From assembly GCA_002176905.1 (NCBI GenBank), contig MSYE01000215.1, forward strand, positions 1 to 64,000: a DNA stretch of 64,000 bases. The letters are read 5' to 3'. Each line of letters opens with the position of its first letter. The stretch's first letter is position 1. The notes under the pieces are model-generated. The model worked only from the letters and a program-made list of their open reading frames with translations. It had not been told where the DNA came from and made no database searches. This document shows, in pieces, positions 10,701-18,751 of this stretch. The DNA comes from a bacterium F11 (GTDB taxonomy: Bacteria > Elusimicrobiota > Elusimicrobia > F11). The translations under genes were made by a program, and so were the position numbers.

Positions 10701-12351
10701 ATTTGTGGATGGTCAGTTGAATGAAGCCCAACAACTCCAGATTCATAGGACAGGTTGGATGGATATCAAACGAAACATGGCTGGAATTGCTGGCGCAGGG
10801 AATGCCATCGGCGGATTTGCATTTTCCTGGTTAGACAAGTGGTGGCCTGAAGGAAAACACAATGAGCATGATTTGCATCCCGAAGAATATCATGGTATTG
10901 CCTCACAAGCGGATGGTGAACTTAGTCCCTATATCCGTCAATTGCGAGATGTCTATTATTATTATCAGTCCGCTTGGTCCTCAGGCCTGGTTGCGATGCC
11001 CGGGGCCAATCAAGAGATAACCGATATTATTGGAGATAATTATATTGGACAAGAGGATGTTGATGCTTGGATTGCAGCCAAATTCTCAAATATCAACAGC
11101 CCAAATTGGAATGAAACCGCAGATATAAACGGAGATGGCGTCGTTGATGTCTCTGATATTAATGAAATTATTGCTGCCAAAGAAAGTAGAGGGCCTGCGG
11201 GTAATTACGATTCCAAAGCTGATGCCAATGGTGATGGTTCAGTTGACGTTGTTGATTTTAACATCATCAATTCGGCGAGGGGTTCCACATTTGGTGGACC
11301 AGGGTATACCACGGAAGCAGATGTATCTGGAGACGGAAAGGTAGATGAAGCCGACATCGTCATCTGGAATACTTTTAAATTTTCCAGACTTGCTGATGAT
11401 AATTGGAATTCACGAGCTGATATTAATGGAGAAGGGATTGAAAAGGTAACTTTGGACGGAAGTCAAAGTTATGATCTAACAGGTACGATAACCAGTTACC
11501 AATGGATTCTCGACAGCCGAACGCCTATTGGCAATAAGCCTCGTATTACCGTTTCCTTGCCTGTCGGTGAATATACGATTACCCTTCTGGTTCAAAACGA
11601 TAGACAACAATCAGCGCAAGAAAATACGCATGTTACCATTCGTCCTGCTGAACCAATTCCCGTGGCCGCTGCCGTTCCGGAAGAGAACGAATCACGTTTA
11701 ATGGTTAACGCAGGGAAGGAGCAATTTATCACCTTAAGAGAGGTTCCTGGTAGAGGATACATGGGATTGACAACCTTGGAAGGAGACGTTTCCAGGGGAG
11801 GAGAAGTTGTTAAAAAACCAGAGATATTGGAATGGTCATTTAGGGGATGTGAGAAGGAAGAAGCCTGTGGAGAGGTGTCAATCTATTATCCGAATTCCTT
11901 AAAAACGGGACTTAATATAAAAGTGCCAGGAATCTATCGGTTTATGTTGTTGGCGTTATCGGATGGAGAATTGGCTACCGATGAAGTTAAGGTTAATCTG
12001 CTCTCTCACGGTATTTATAATCTTTCCTCACTTGCGTCATTGAATGGTTTTAACTCCATCATTTCTCCTATTAAACGAGATTTAAGGAAGAAATTTAACC
12101 CCAATAACAACAATGAAACAGGTGAAATTGGTTTTGGTCTTTCTGAAACCGGATGGGTTACCATCACCATTAAGGATAGGAAAGGAGATTTGGTCCGACG
12201 TCTTATCAGTGCCAACTATTCGGCAGGAGAGCATGTCGTGGAATGGGATGGGAAAAGTGATTCCCAAGTCATTCAGGCATCAGGCTTTTATCGTGTCTAT
12301 TGCGAAGTGGATGGACACACGCATGAGCAAAAGTTGATTATTTCAAAGTAA
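7744..12351 (+). CDS. Secreted tandem clan GH-A glycoside hydrolase with dockerin, PKD-like and FlgD-like tail domains
   Basis: The protein has 1535 residues, a signal peptide (about 1-25) and AAGGA before the ATG. Two copies of a TIM-barrel glycosidase domain lie at about 30-440 and 675-1085. Each has the clan GH-A acid/base motif YILGNEN (E225 and E873) and the nucleophile motif LTEFGD (E331 and E979). After each barrel come dockerin-like calcium loops (for example DLNGDQRIDQKDLDKWD; DINGDGVVDVSDINE) and a PKD-like domain. Near the C-terminus are a WSFRGC...CGE beta-sandwich (about 1320-1420) and the FlgD-like tail (VEWDG, ASGFYRVY, ending KLIISK). The protein should act on extracellular beta-linked glycans; GH family and substrate cannot be fixed by eye. 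It follows the PorV gene by five bases and probably shares its transcript. The domain copies differ in sequence but keep both catalytic pairs, so both may be active. Confidence 0.88.
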   Translation: MIKKTLIISLSTLFILAGFKLSIAQQGGASHVEVVKSSHGWSLTVDGLPYIIKGVSYSPVTVGQSPAQASQEDWMEVDVNNNGRNDFAYDSFVDTDGNNRQTVDEPRIGDFQLLENMGVNTIRLYHHASDDDSVIPGYNEEPSQEKQYEHPPNKALLRELYDNHGIRVAMGDLLGAYTVGAGVTQPNIVSYSSETHKERMEASVRQMVMDFKDEPYLLMYILGNENNYAWTNNNAYREPRPYVEFVHEMAELIHTLDGKHPVAVCVGDLGPIDMFAKVAQERKSQGKEDYIDIYGSNNYRNRGEGFQDPFDERGFFHVVKMRYDKPILLTEFGDLEPVFENGDLDEANQEEIHKSGWEDIARNMAHRSGEDNVIGGFVFAWLDNWWQGGDPGGHAIGALNEWHGIASQGNGSSSPYLRKLRPVYDYYDRTWSTPLPPPIANAGDDQRAVDNPGDGDLNEWDRLVIENALNTQPHDNGWVALADLNGDQRIDQKDLDKWDRAKEAFDPSPNWNEDADINKDGRVDALDANILLSVITNPPGIPEADIDGNGTVNVQDFVEWKKARFTHGPGKLDKDADINEIGYQEITLDGTGSRAADGDIVSYVWREMGTIIDRGAVITATFTVGVHLVTLEVEDSNGNKSEDLVIVAIDKYEPVPPKDNTPQPALGDTGASVVTVDKQGNDWVLLVDGEPYEIRGVSYSPAQKDQSPNLSNLQDWMVVDINNNGRNDFGYDSFVDANKNNLQDADELSVGDFQLMKEMGVNTIRQYHHASNHPIVQPGYHTDQNQHTQFNHSPRMDVMDDLYETYGIRIAIGDFIGAKTIGSGVPYPDDGVIDAVVDYENPLHRDTMRASVFQMVMDFRDKPFLLMYILGNENNYDSSFTNAHEKPRAYVEFVHSLAEMINDLDPNHPVAVCVGDLGPIDMFKTVADERIQQGKEDHIDIYGSNNYRNRGGGFRDPIDDLGFFNVVKERYDKPVLMTEFGDLEPEFVDGQLNEAQQLQIHRTGWMDIKRNMAGIAGAGNAIGGFAFSWLDKWWPEGKHNEHDLHPEEYHGIASQADGELSPYIRQLRDVYYYYQSAWSSGLVAMPGANQEITDIIGDNYIGQEDVDAWIAAKFSNINSPNWNETADINGDGVVDVSDINEIIAAKESRGPAGNYDSKADANGDGSVDVVDFNIINSARGSTFGGPGYTTEADVSGDGKVDEADIVIWNTFKFSRLADDNWNSRADINGEGIEKVTLDGSQSYDLTGTITSYQWILDSRTPIGNKPRITVSLPVGEYTITLLVQNDRQQSAQENTHVTIRPAEPIPVAAAVPEENESRLMVNAGKEQFITLREVPGRGYMGLTTLEGDVSRGGEVVKKPEILEWSFRGCEKEEACGEVSIYYPNSLKTGLNIKVPGIYRFMLLALSDGELATDEVKVNLLSHGIYNLSSLASLNGFNSIISPIKRDLRKKFNPNNNNETGEIGFGLSETGWVTITIKDRKGDLVRRLISANYSAGEHVVEWDGKSDSQVIQASGFYRVYCEVDGHTHEQKLIISK
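7816..10980 (+). repeat. Intragenic tandem duplication of the glycosidase module
   Basis: Approximate extent of two homologous blocks (7816-9030 and 9760-10980). The catalytic residues of copy two are exactly 648 residues after those of copy one, and the acid/base-to-nucleophile distance is 106 residues in both, so no net indel has accumulated between them. Shared strings include YILGNENNY, GVNTIR.YHHAS and IDIYGSNNYRNRG. Confidence 0.8.
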
Positions 12352-12356
12352 ATATC

Positions 12357-12379
12357 GTTATCTTGTAACAAGTGATAAC
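12357..12379. repeat. Near-perfect inverted repeat after the glycosidase gene
   Basis: GTTATC-TTGT and ACAAG-TGATAAC face each other around a single A, with a two-base bulge. There is no T tract, so it does not look like an intrinsic terminator. It lies 50 bases before the GTG start of the SBBP gene and could be an operator or an RNA-processing or decay barrier. Confidence 0.4.
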
Positions 12380-12428
12380 CATATAAAAAATATCCCCTCC
12401 ACATATCTATTCACACAGGAAATAATGG

Positions 12429-15400
12429 GTGTTGAATCAAGTCCATAAAGTTATAGGGGTTCTTTTTTGCCTATTCCTAACATCAACATTAGGAATAAGA
12501 ATTCAGGCAGAAGATGTATCTGCGGAAATCGACTTTGCCACTTTCTTCAATTTGGGGGAGAATTCGGTTCTGACCGCTATTCAGGCTGACAACGAAGGAA
12601 ATGTCTTGATCGTTGGATCCGCTTATTATGATCCCCTCCGTTATCCCACCGCACACAGGATTGGCCCACCTGAATCCGTTGATAATCAGGATATCGTCCT
12701 ATCAAAAATTAACAAAGACGGGACTGATATTCTTTGGATGACCTTTATAGGAGGAAGAAGGGCAGATTATCCAACCGGAATTAAGCTATTGAAGGATCTT
12801 GATGGTTCCATCCTTTTAACCGGTCAGACAACCTCTCCTGACTTTCCAACAACAAACAATGCTGTCATACCCAGGCCTCCGCCGGTTGAGATTGATGATG
12901 GTGTGGTGGTTCGTCTGAGTGAAAACGGTTCGCAACTTCTTTATTCAACTTATTTCGGAGGAAGTGATGCCGATCAGGTCCTGGATGCGACCATGGATGT
13001 TTCCGGGAATATCTTTGTTGTTGGAAAAACCCACTCCCATGATATGCCCAATCCCCAAAATAGCTTGAAGGGTATAAGTGACGGTTTTGTCAGTGTTATA
13101 GACCACACAGGGTCCAATGTTGTCTTTACAGAATATATCGGAACCGAAGAGGACGATCTTCTTGTGCATGGCGAAAAGATTGAGGAAATTGAAATTAATC
13201 CGTGGCGAAGAGCCTATTTTTTGGGAAGTGTTTTTTCTGATGGATTGGAGACAACCGAGGACGCGCTTTATAAGAATCACCAAGGAAATGAAGATTTGTT
13301 TATTGGGGAGATTTCAGCCTTTGGGCAAATCCATTATTTGAGCTATTACGGTGGATCAGAAGCTGACGCCACGCTTGGCCATTCAATGGAAGTGGATCCC
13401 TTCGGCAATATCTATGTTTCTGGTGTTACACTGTCTCAAGATTTTCCACTCTATAATGCCCATCAGACAGACTATATCAATGAAAAGAATAATGGTTTTT
13501 TGTTTAAGATAAATTCCTTAAATAATTTAAGCTTCTCAACCTACATTGGAGGAGAAGCGCTCGATTTCTGCACGGGCATCACTGTTGATTCTTTCGGGCG
13601 AATATTTGTGAGTGGCGTGTCTGTCTCTTCTGATTTTGAATTAACACCTGGAGCCATAAAAACAGAATTAAATGGAAATTCCCGCACATTCATTCAAACG
13701 TATTCACCAAGGGGAAACCTGTTGTATTCCTCTTTTTTTGGGGGCAGTCAATATTCGCACGGACTTGATATTGACCTTGGTTTGGAGGAACAACCCATCC
13801 TCTTTGGTGTTTCAAATGAAACCGACTTTCCTGTAACACCCGGCGTCATCAATAGCCCGCCTGGACCTTTTGGCCAATCTGAATATGTTGCGAAAATTAA
13901 TCTTTCCAATTTTCCATCTCCCCTCATCTCAAGTAAAGGGATTGATGTTGATCTGGTTTTTTCCAGTTATTTTGATGTCGGGGGCTTTGATCCTAGCATC
14001 ACCGCCGTAAAATCAGATGAGGATGGATCAATCTACATCGGAGGTCATGTTTACTGGGGGCAGGACTCTATTCCTGATAATGCACGGCATTTTGGACCCC
14101 TGGGATTCATGGACTTTTTTATTGCAAAAATGAGTTCGGATGGATCAACCCTTCATTGGTTAAATTTGATCGGAGGAAGTGGCACAGAATTTTCCCGAAA
14201 CAGCGAGATAATAATTGGTCAAGACAAATCAATTTCCTTTTTTGGGGATAGCAGCTCCGATGATTTTCCAATAACCGACCAAGCTTTATTTTCTTCTAAT
14301 AGAAAATCAGATGGTGTTCTCTTTCGATTCAATTCCAAAGGCTCGAAGCTTCTTTATTCCTCTTATTTTGGGGGAAGTCAAAATGACGGTATCCTTAATA
14401 TGGCCCAGGATACAGATGGAAATTGGCTGGTGTCAGGGTACACCCAATCGCCTGATCTGCCTCAAGCGCGCAACTCCTTTGGTGGGGGATTATCAGATGG
14501 TTTTGTTACAAAAATATCATCTGATGGAACCCAAGTTCTTTTTTCTAAATATTTTGGTGGAAGCGATACATCGGTAAATGCGGTTGAAGAATATATCTAT
14601 GACGTGGTGATAGATTCAAATAACAATATTTATCTTGCGGGGGGAATTTATTCGGAAGGAATGCCAACCACAATGAATGCGTTTTCAAGGCAACCCATTG
14701 GAGAAAATGATGCCTATTTTGCAAAGCTCTCTTCAACTGGAGATCTCCTTTATGGAACATACTTTGGAGGAACAAAAAGAGAGGATTTTAATTTTAACCT
14801 GGCCAGAGACAATTTTGGGAATATCTATTTGGTAGGTGCCACATATTCGGATGACTATCCAACAACAGAGAATGCTTCCCAACCCCAATTTGGAGGCGTA
14901 TCAGATGGTTTTATCTCGAAATGGGATCCCAATATGAATTTGGTTTATCTGACCTACGTTGGTGGATATCTGGATGATGAATTAAGCAATTTGGCTATTG
15001 ATTCGACTGGAAATATATTTGTTATAGGAGACATGGAATCCCCCGATATGAAGGTGACAACGGATGCCTTTCAAACGGATTTAAAAGGATATGGGGACAG
15101 CTATTTGCGAATTTATGGGCCCAATGGCCATCTCTTATATTCAACTTATTTTGGGGGAACCAATTCAGATTATGGGAATGCCATAGATCTCAACCATAGG
15201 AGAGAAGTGACCATGGTGGGTTTCACCAATTCGGAAGATTATCCGACCACACCCGGTTCTCACCAGCAAACAAATGAAACAGATAATTCAGGTTTTATAA
15301 CAAAGGTCTCTGCGTCCGGGGTGCCAGATGGAGGTCCTCAAGCTGATGCTGGACCGGATCAGGATGGCATCATTGATTCCTTGGGAGATGATGTGGTTGA

Positions 15401-17912
15401 TGTTTCCGATTTTAATATTTGGAATGAAAACAAATTCAAAACTGAGAATGATCCAGAGCGAAACGATGATGCTGATATGAATGGGGATGGGGAAATTAAC
15501 GAAGTGGACTTTCAAATCTGGTTTGATGCCAAATTCACAGAAAAAGGACAGGGGAATTATGATAAGCGAGCCGACATAAATGGTCGGGGGCTTGAAAAGG
15601 TTTGTCTCGATGGAACTGAGAGTGTGGGCAATAACATTTCTTATGAATGGTTTGAAGATGAGATTCTCTTAGCGGTTGGGCCGACTCCTTGTCTTTCGTT
15701 GGCGGTTGGAACTCACACCCTCACCCTGATTGTTACCGATAAATTCGGACTCAGCAATCAAGATGAAGTTCATATTACAATCAAACCCTTCGGAACAATC
15801 AGAAAAATTGAGTCCGCCATTGAAGTTGAACTTGTTATGTCAACGTACTGGTCTATACCAAATCATACGTTCCATTTTCTTGAGAAAAACATCGGAACCA
15901 ACAGTAATGGGGAAATCTATATTTATGGAATAATCCAAAACTATCAAAAAGGGCAAGATCAAACCTCTGAAATTGGGGAATTGGGTGGTGCCTCAGACCT
16001 TTACGTAGCGAAATTAGATGCTGAGGGGACAAGGGTTTTATGGACAACCGTATTGGGTGGAAGTTCTTCTGATCATGCTGGTAAAAATGCACTTATCATC
16101 ACGCCTGATGACCGAATAATAATAGGAGGAAGTACGCAGTCTAGCGATTTTCCGGTTACTCCTGATGCATTTCAAAGACACTTAAAAGGACAAACAGATG
16201 GATTTGTGGTTCGATTGAGTACATCTGGTGAATTTGTGGAAAAATCAACCTATTTTGGAGGGGATGGCGCGGAGCTTCTAAATGCTCTCACAATTGATAA
16301 CCAAATGAATATTTACCTTGGTGGAGCCTCTACCAGCAACAATCTTCCCGGTGCCGTCAATGATTATCAGGGGGATACTTTTAAAGGACACGGATTCTTG
16401 GCCAACATTCATCAAGATACGGGGGAGGTCTTTTACTCACGTTATATTGCGGGTCCCATTAATCATGATGTTCTATTCGGTGATGCGATCGAAAGTATTT
16501 TTATTGATTCCTCTCAAATTTTGCATTTTCTTGGTGTGGTTCATTCACAAGTGGAAGTGACACAAGATGCATACGATAATACCTACAATGGAGATGCCGA
16601 TATTTATTATGGGAAATTGGATAATAACGGGAACCTAATATATGGGACTTTCTTTGGTGGATCCCATCGGGATAATCCTGGAAATTCTTTTGATATTGAT
16701 GGGGAGGGAAATGTCTATATAGTGGGGGGTTCAAATTCTGAAGACTTTCCGTTGGCCAATCCGCATCCCACTACGAATTCACGTGAAAATGACGGCGTTT
16801 TTCTTCGATTGAATTCCCGTGGTATACCTACTGATTCTTTTGCCGTTTCAGGATCTCGATCCGATTGGCTTACAGATTTGAAAATCAACGACGTAGGGCA
16901 GATTATTGTATTGGGTGACACAACCTCATCTGATGTTGAAACAACAACACCCACAATGAGAGAAGTCGGAAACTCTGACGAGGCGTTACTGGATGCTTTC
17001 TTTCAAATTTATGACATCAACGGAGATCTATTGTATTCGAGTTATTTTGGTGGATCAACCTTGAATTATTTTCATGATTTCACCATTGATAATAATGGGG
17101 ATATTGTTGCTATCGGGGGGACAGATTCAACTGATTTTCCCGTAACCTCTGGTGTCTATAAAGAATCAAAAGGAACAGCCCATCATTTTGTATCCAAATT
17201 TTCAATGGGTCATGGGGAGTTAATGGCGGGTCCGACTGATTCCAATCCAACAGAAAAAAAGACGAAATTCTGGGTTGATGCTGGTGAGAACATAAACACC
17301 CTAATGAGGCAAGTCAATAGCCATCGGAGACTTGGTCTTGCTGTTCTGGAAGGAAGCGCTTGGGATGACGATCAATTGCTAGATGAAGTGGATCGTTTGA
17401 GCTGGTCCTTGGAGGGATGCAACAAAGATCCATGTGGAGAGATCTCTATTGGTCACCCGAATTTGTTTCGTACCGGAGTAAATATGGCTGAACCCGGAAT
17501 ATATACTTTTGTTTTTTCAGCGGAAAAAGACCAGCAGAACGCATCAGATTCGGTTACTGTTACAGTTGGATCTTCTTTCCCAGATACGGATCCTGGTATT
17601 GGGAAAAGTGAAGACCCCTCTCCGGCCTTTTCTCAAACAGACCTAAGAGTAAAATTTAGTCCAGAACAAAAGGAAAAAGGAGAAATTGAATTCTTCCTTG
17701 AAACCGAAGGCTGGGTAAGTGCCGTCATCGAAGATCGAAATCGGATTGTTGTGCGACATCTTCTCAATCGGAGGTTTTCAGCCGGTCATCACACTGTAGA
17801 GTGGGATGGTCTGTTTGATAATCAACGTGACATGGTGCCGTCGGGTTTTTACAATGTTGTTGTGGTAACCCCTGAAAAAACCTTTAAATCTAAACTTGTG
17901 GTGTCAAAGTAG
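12429..17912 (+). CDS. Giant secreted SBBP beta-propeller protein with dockerin, PKD-like and FlgD-like tail domains
   Basis: The protein has 1827 residues. The GTG start is supported by AGGA eight bases upstream and by an immediate signal peptide (VIGVLFCLFLTSTLG). About 17 SBBP repeats, typified by LLYSTYFGGS...GNIYVVG.T.S.DFP, fall in three blocks (about 20-490, 520-960 and 1130-1600), consistent with two or three beta-propellers. A dockerin-like segment (about 975-1055; DMNGDGEINEVDFQIW) and a PKD-like domain (about 1060-1125) separate the second and third blocks. A WSLEGC...CGE beta-sandwich (about 1615-1710) and a FlgD-like tail (VEWDG, PSGFYNVV, ending KLVVSK) close the chain. Such propellers usually bind ligands or proteins rather than catalyse. 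It lies 77 bases after the glycosidase gene and ends at a bidirectional terminator. The function is unknown; surface adhesion or scaffolding is my inference. Confidence 0.88.
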   Translation: MLNQVHKVIGVLFCLFLTSTLGIRIQAEDVSAEIDFATFFNLGENSVLTAIQADNEGNVLIVGSAYYDPLRYPTAHRIGPPESVDNQDIVLSKINKDGTDILWMTFIGGRRADYPTGIKLLKDLDGSILLTGQTTSPDFPTTNNAVIPRPPPVEIDDGVVVRLSENGSQLLYSTYFGGSDADQVLDATMDVSGNIFVVGKTHSHDMPNPQNSLKGISDGFVSVIDHTGSNVVFTEYIGTEEDDLLVHGEKIEEIEINPWRRAYFLGSVFSDGLETTEDALYKNHQGNEDLFIGEISAFGQIHYLSYYGGSEADATLGHSMEVDPFGNIYVSGVTLSQDFPLYNAHQTDYINEKNNGFLFKINSLNNLSFSTYIGGEALDFCTGITVDSFGRIFVSGVSVSSDFELTPGAIKTELNGNSRTFIQTYSPRGNLLYSSFFGGSQYSHGLDIDLGLEEQPILFGVSNETDFPVTPGVINSPPGPFGQSEYVAKINLSNFPSPLISSKGIDVDLVFSSYFDVGGFDPSITAVKSDEDGSIYIGGHVYWGQDSIPDNARHFGPLGFMDFFIAKMSSDGSTLHWLNLIGGSGTEFSRNSEIIIGQDKSISFFGDSSSDDFPITDQALFSSNRKSDGVLFRFNSKGSKLLYSSYFGGSQNDGILNMAQDTDGNWLVSGYTQSPDLPQARNSFGGGLSDGFVTKISSDGTQVLFSKYFGGSDTSVNAVEEYIYDVVIDSNNNIYLAGGIYSEGMPTTMNAFSRQPIGENDAYFAKLSSTGDLLYGTYFGGTKREDFNFNLARDNFGNIYLVGATYSDDYPTTENASQPQFGGVSDGFISKWDPNMNLVYLTYVGGYLDDELSNLAIDSTGNIFVIGDMESPDMKVTTDAFQTDLKGYGDSYLRIYGPNGHLLYSTYFGGTNSDYGNAIDLNHRREVTMVGFTNSEDYPTTPGSHQQTNETDNSGFITKVSASGVPDGGPQADAGPDQDGIIDSLGDDVVDVSDFNIWNENKFKTENDPERNDDADMNGDGEINEVDFQIWFDAKFTEKGQGNYDKRADINGRGLEKVCLDGTESVGNNISYEWFEDEILLAVGPTPCLSLAVGTHTLTLIVTDKFGLSNQDEVHITIKPFGTIRKIESAIEVELVMSTYWSIPNHTFHFLEKNIGTNSNGEIYIYGIIQNYQKGQDQTSEIGELGGASDLYVAKLDAEGTRVLWTTVLGGSSSDHAGKNALIITPDDRIIIGGSTQSSDFPVTPDAFQRHLKGQTDGFVVRLSTSGEFVEKSTYFGGDGAELLNALTIDNQMNIYLGGASTSNNLPGAVNDYQGDTFKGHGFLANIHQDTGEVFYSRYIAGPINHDVLFGDAIESIFIDSSQILHFLGVVHSQVEVTQDAYDNTYNGDADIYYGKLDNNGNLIYGTFFGGSHRDNPGNSFDIDGEGNVYIVGGSNSEDFPLANPHPTTNSRENDGVFLRLNSRGIPTDSFAVSGSRSDWLTDLKINDVGQIIVLGDTTSSDVETTTPTMREVGNSDEALLDAFFQIYDINGDLLYSSYFGGSTLNYFHDFTIDNNGDIVAIGGTDSTDFPVTSGVYKESKGTAHHFVSKFSMGHGELMAGPTDSNPTEKKTKFWVDAGENINTLMRQVNSHRRLGLAVLEGSAWDDDQLLDEVDRLSWSLEGCNKDPCGEISIGHPNLFRTGVNMAEPGIYTFVFSAEKDQQNASDSVTVTVGSSFPDTDPGIGKSEDPSPAFSQTDLRVKFSPEQKEKGEIEFFLETEGWVSAVIEDRNRIVVRHLLNRRFSAGHHTVEWDGLFDNQRDMVPSGFYNVVVVTPEKTFKSKLVVSK

Positions 17913-17920
17913 AAAAAGAA

Positions 17921-17952
17921 AAGGGGTAGGCCTCGTGTGAGACCTACCCCTT
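17921..17952. terminator. Bidirectional intrinsic terminator between convergent genes
   Basis: A 14-base-pair stem with one mismatch (arms AAGGGGTAGGCCTC and GAGACCTACCCCTT) closes a GTGT loop at 17935-17938. On the minus strand the stem is followed by TTCTTTTTCT, a good U tract; on the plus strand it is followed by AATTAAGATT. It separates the SBBP gene and the convergent dockerin gene. Confidence 0.85.
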
Positions 17953-17971
17953 AATTAAGATTGGTGATTTT

Positions 17972-18475
17972 TTACCAATTCATTAACAGTTGCATCAAAT
18001 CAGAAGAGGTAACATCCCCATCACCGGTTAAATCCGCCCAAAGGTTGGGATTCTCACTGTACCAATTGATGGCAATGAAATTCAAATCAGCAGTATTTAC
18101 AACACCATCAATAACAGGATCAACAGGAATGGGGCAGCTTATGCCTTTCCATTGCCACATGTCACGATACCAATACATAGATCCTCCAGCTGTTCCACGG
18201 AACCAAGGAATACCATTTTCATAGCAGTAATTATCCATCCATGCTTCATCATCATCGTCTATGGCGCCATCATTGGTATAATCGTATGGAAGGTTATCTC
18301 GACATTCTTGGGCGAGATCCATTCGTTCTTTTCCTGAAGCATAGTTTCCACTATCGATTTGAGTAATGATAGCTTCAACCTCAGCTTTGCTCATTGGGGC
18401 TTCCTGCGCATCCGCAATAGCGGATCCCAAGAGCAAACCTATAACAGCAAAAGCAATGACATATAACTTTTTCAT
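17972..18475 (-). CDS. Small secreted dockerin-type protein
   Basis: The protein has 167 residues with a clear signal peptide ending near AIADAQ and a good Shine-Dalgarno sequence (AGGGGAA) before the ATG. The C-terminal half is a dockerin type I pair of calcium loops: DGVVNTADLNFIAINWYS and DLTGDGDVTSSDLMQLLMNW. The N-terminal half has another acidic loop (DYTNDGAIDDDDEAW) and three cysteines. It lacks the FlgD-like tail seen in its neighbours, so if it is surface-bound it must be held by a partner. In cellulosomes dockerins bind cohesins; no cohesin was recognised in the window. It is transcribed alone, between a strong terminator and a 276-base upstream gap. The specific role is unknown. 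Confidence 0.8.
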   Translation of the reverse strand: MKKLYVIAFAVIGLLLGSAIADAQEAPMSKAEVEAIITQIDSGNYASGKERMDLAQECRDNLPYDYTNDGAIDDDDEAWMDNYCYENGIPWFRGTAGGSMYWYRDMWQWKGISCPIPVDPVIDGVVNTADLNFIAINWYSENPNLWADLTGDGDVTSSDLMQLLMNW

Positions 18476-18494
18476 TTTATTTCCCCTGTAAATT

Positions 18495-18560
18495 AATTTA
18501 TTTTACATCCCGCTGCGATTGGCTTACCCGCTAGGTGCAACAGAAAGGCCCCTTCCACAT
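18495..18560 (-). other. GC-rich block in the leader of the dockerin gene, possibly a structured RNA
   Basis: Within an otherwise AT-rich 5' leader, the minus strand carries a conserved-looking GC-rich block with two AGCGGG direct repeats separated by TAAGCCAATCGC, preceded by GGGGCCTTTCTG. It does not match a riboswitch that I can name. Structure and function are conjecture. Confidence 0.2.
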
Positions 18561-18587
18561 TTTTTATCGTAATGATGCCAGCTTTTA

Positions 18588-18616
18588 AAAAACCACCTAA
18601 AATATTGATGGTTTTT
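18588..18616. repeat. AT-rich inverted repeat in the 18476-18751 gap
   Basis: Arms AAAAACCA and TGGTTTTT are separated by 13 bases. It lies between the dockerin gene leader and the SGNH esterase gene. It could be a weak terminator or an operator; nothing else was recognised in the rest of this gap. Confidence 0.35.
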
Positions 18617-18751
18617 AGGGCATCTCAATGGTTTGTGGAAAATTAATTGGGGATTAGAAGTGGTAAAAAGGACCCATGATTCGGGAATGTTCACCAATAT
18701 AAATTCCTGAGAAAGACTACCGCAATCATCATTTTGGTATTATTTCTCAAG

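Noticed and set aside
9184..10746. Long minus-strand frames (up to 182 codons) opposite the tandem glycosidase
   Set aside because: Composition reflects the complement of a repetitive Asp/Asn/Gly-rich coding sequence; no homology is recognised.
12429..17200. Regular DNA repeats resembling a repeat array
   Set aside because: The repetition is at protein level (SBBP blades of variable length) and in frame; there are no constant-length direct repeats with unique spacers, so it is not CRISPR.
18562..18590. Second sigma-54 promoter (minus strand CTGGCATCATTACGAT) before the dockerin gene
   Set aside because: The -24 part fits, but the required GC at -12 is missing at the correct distance.
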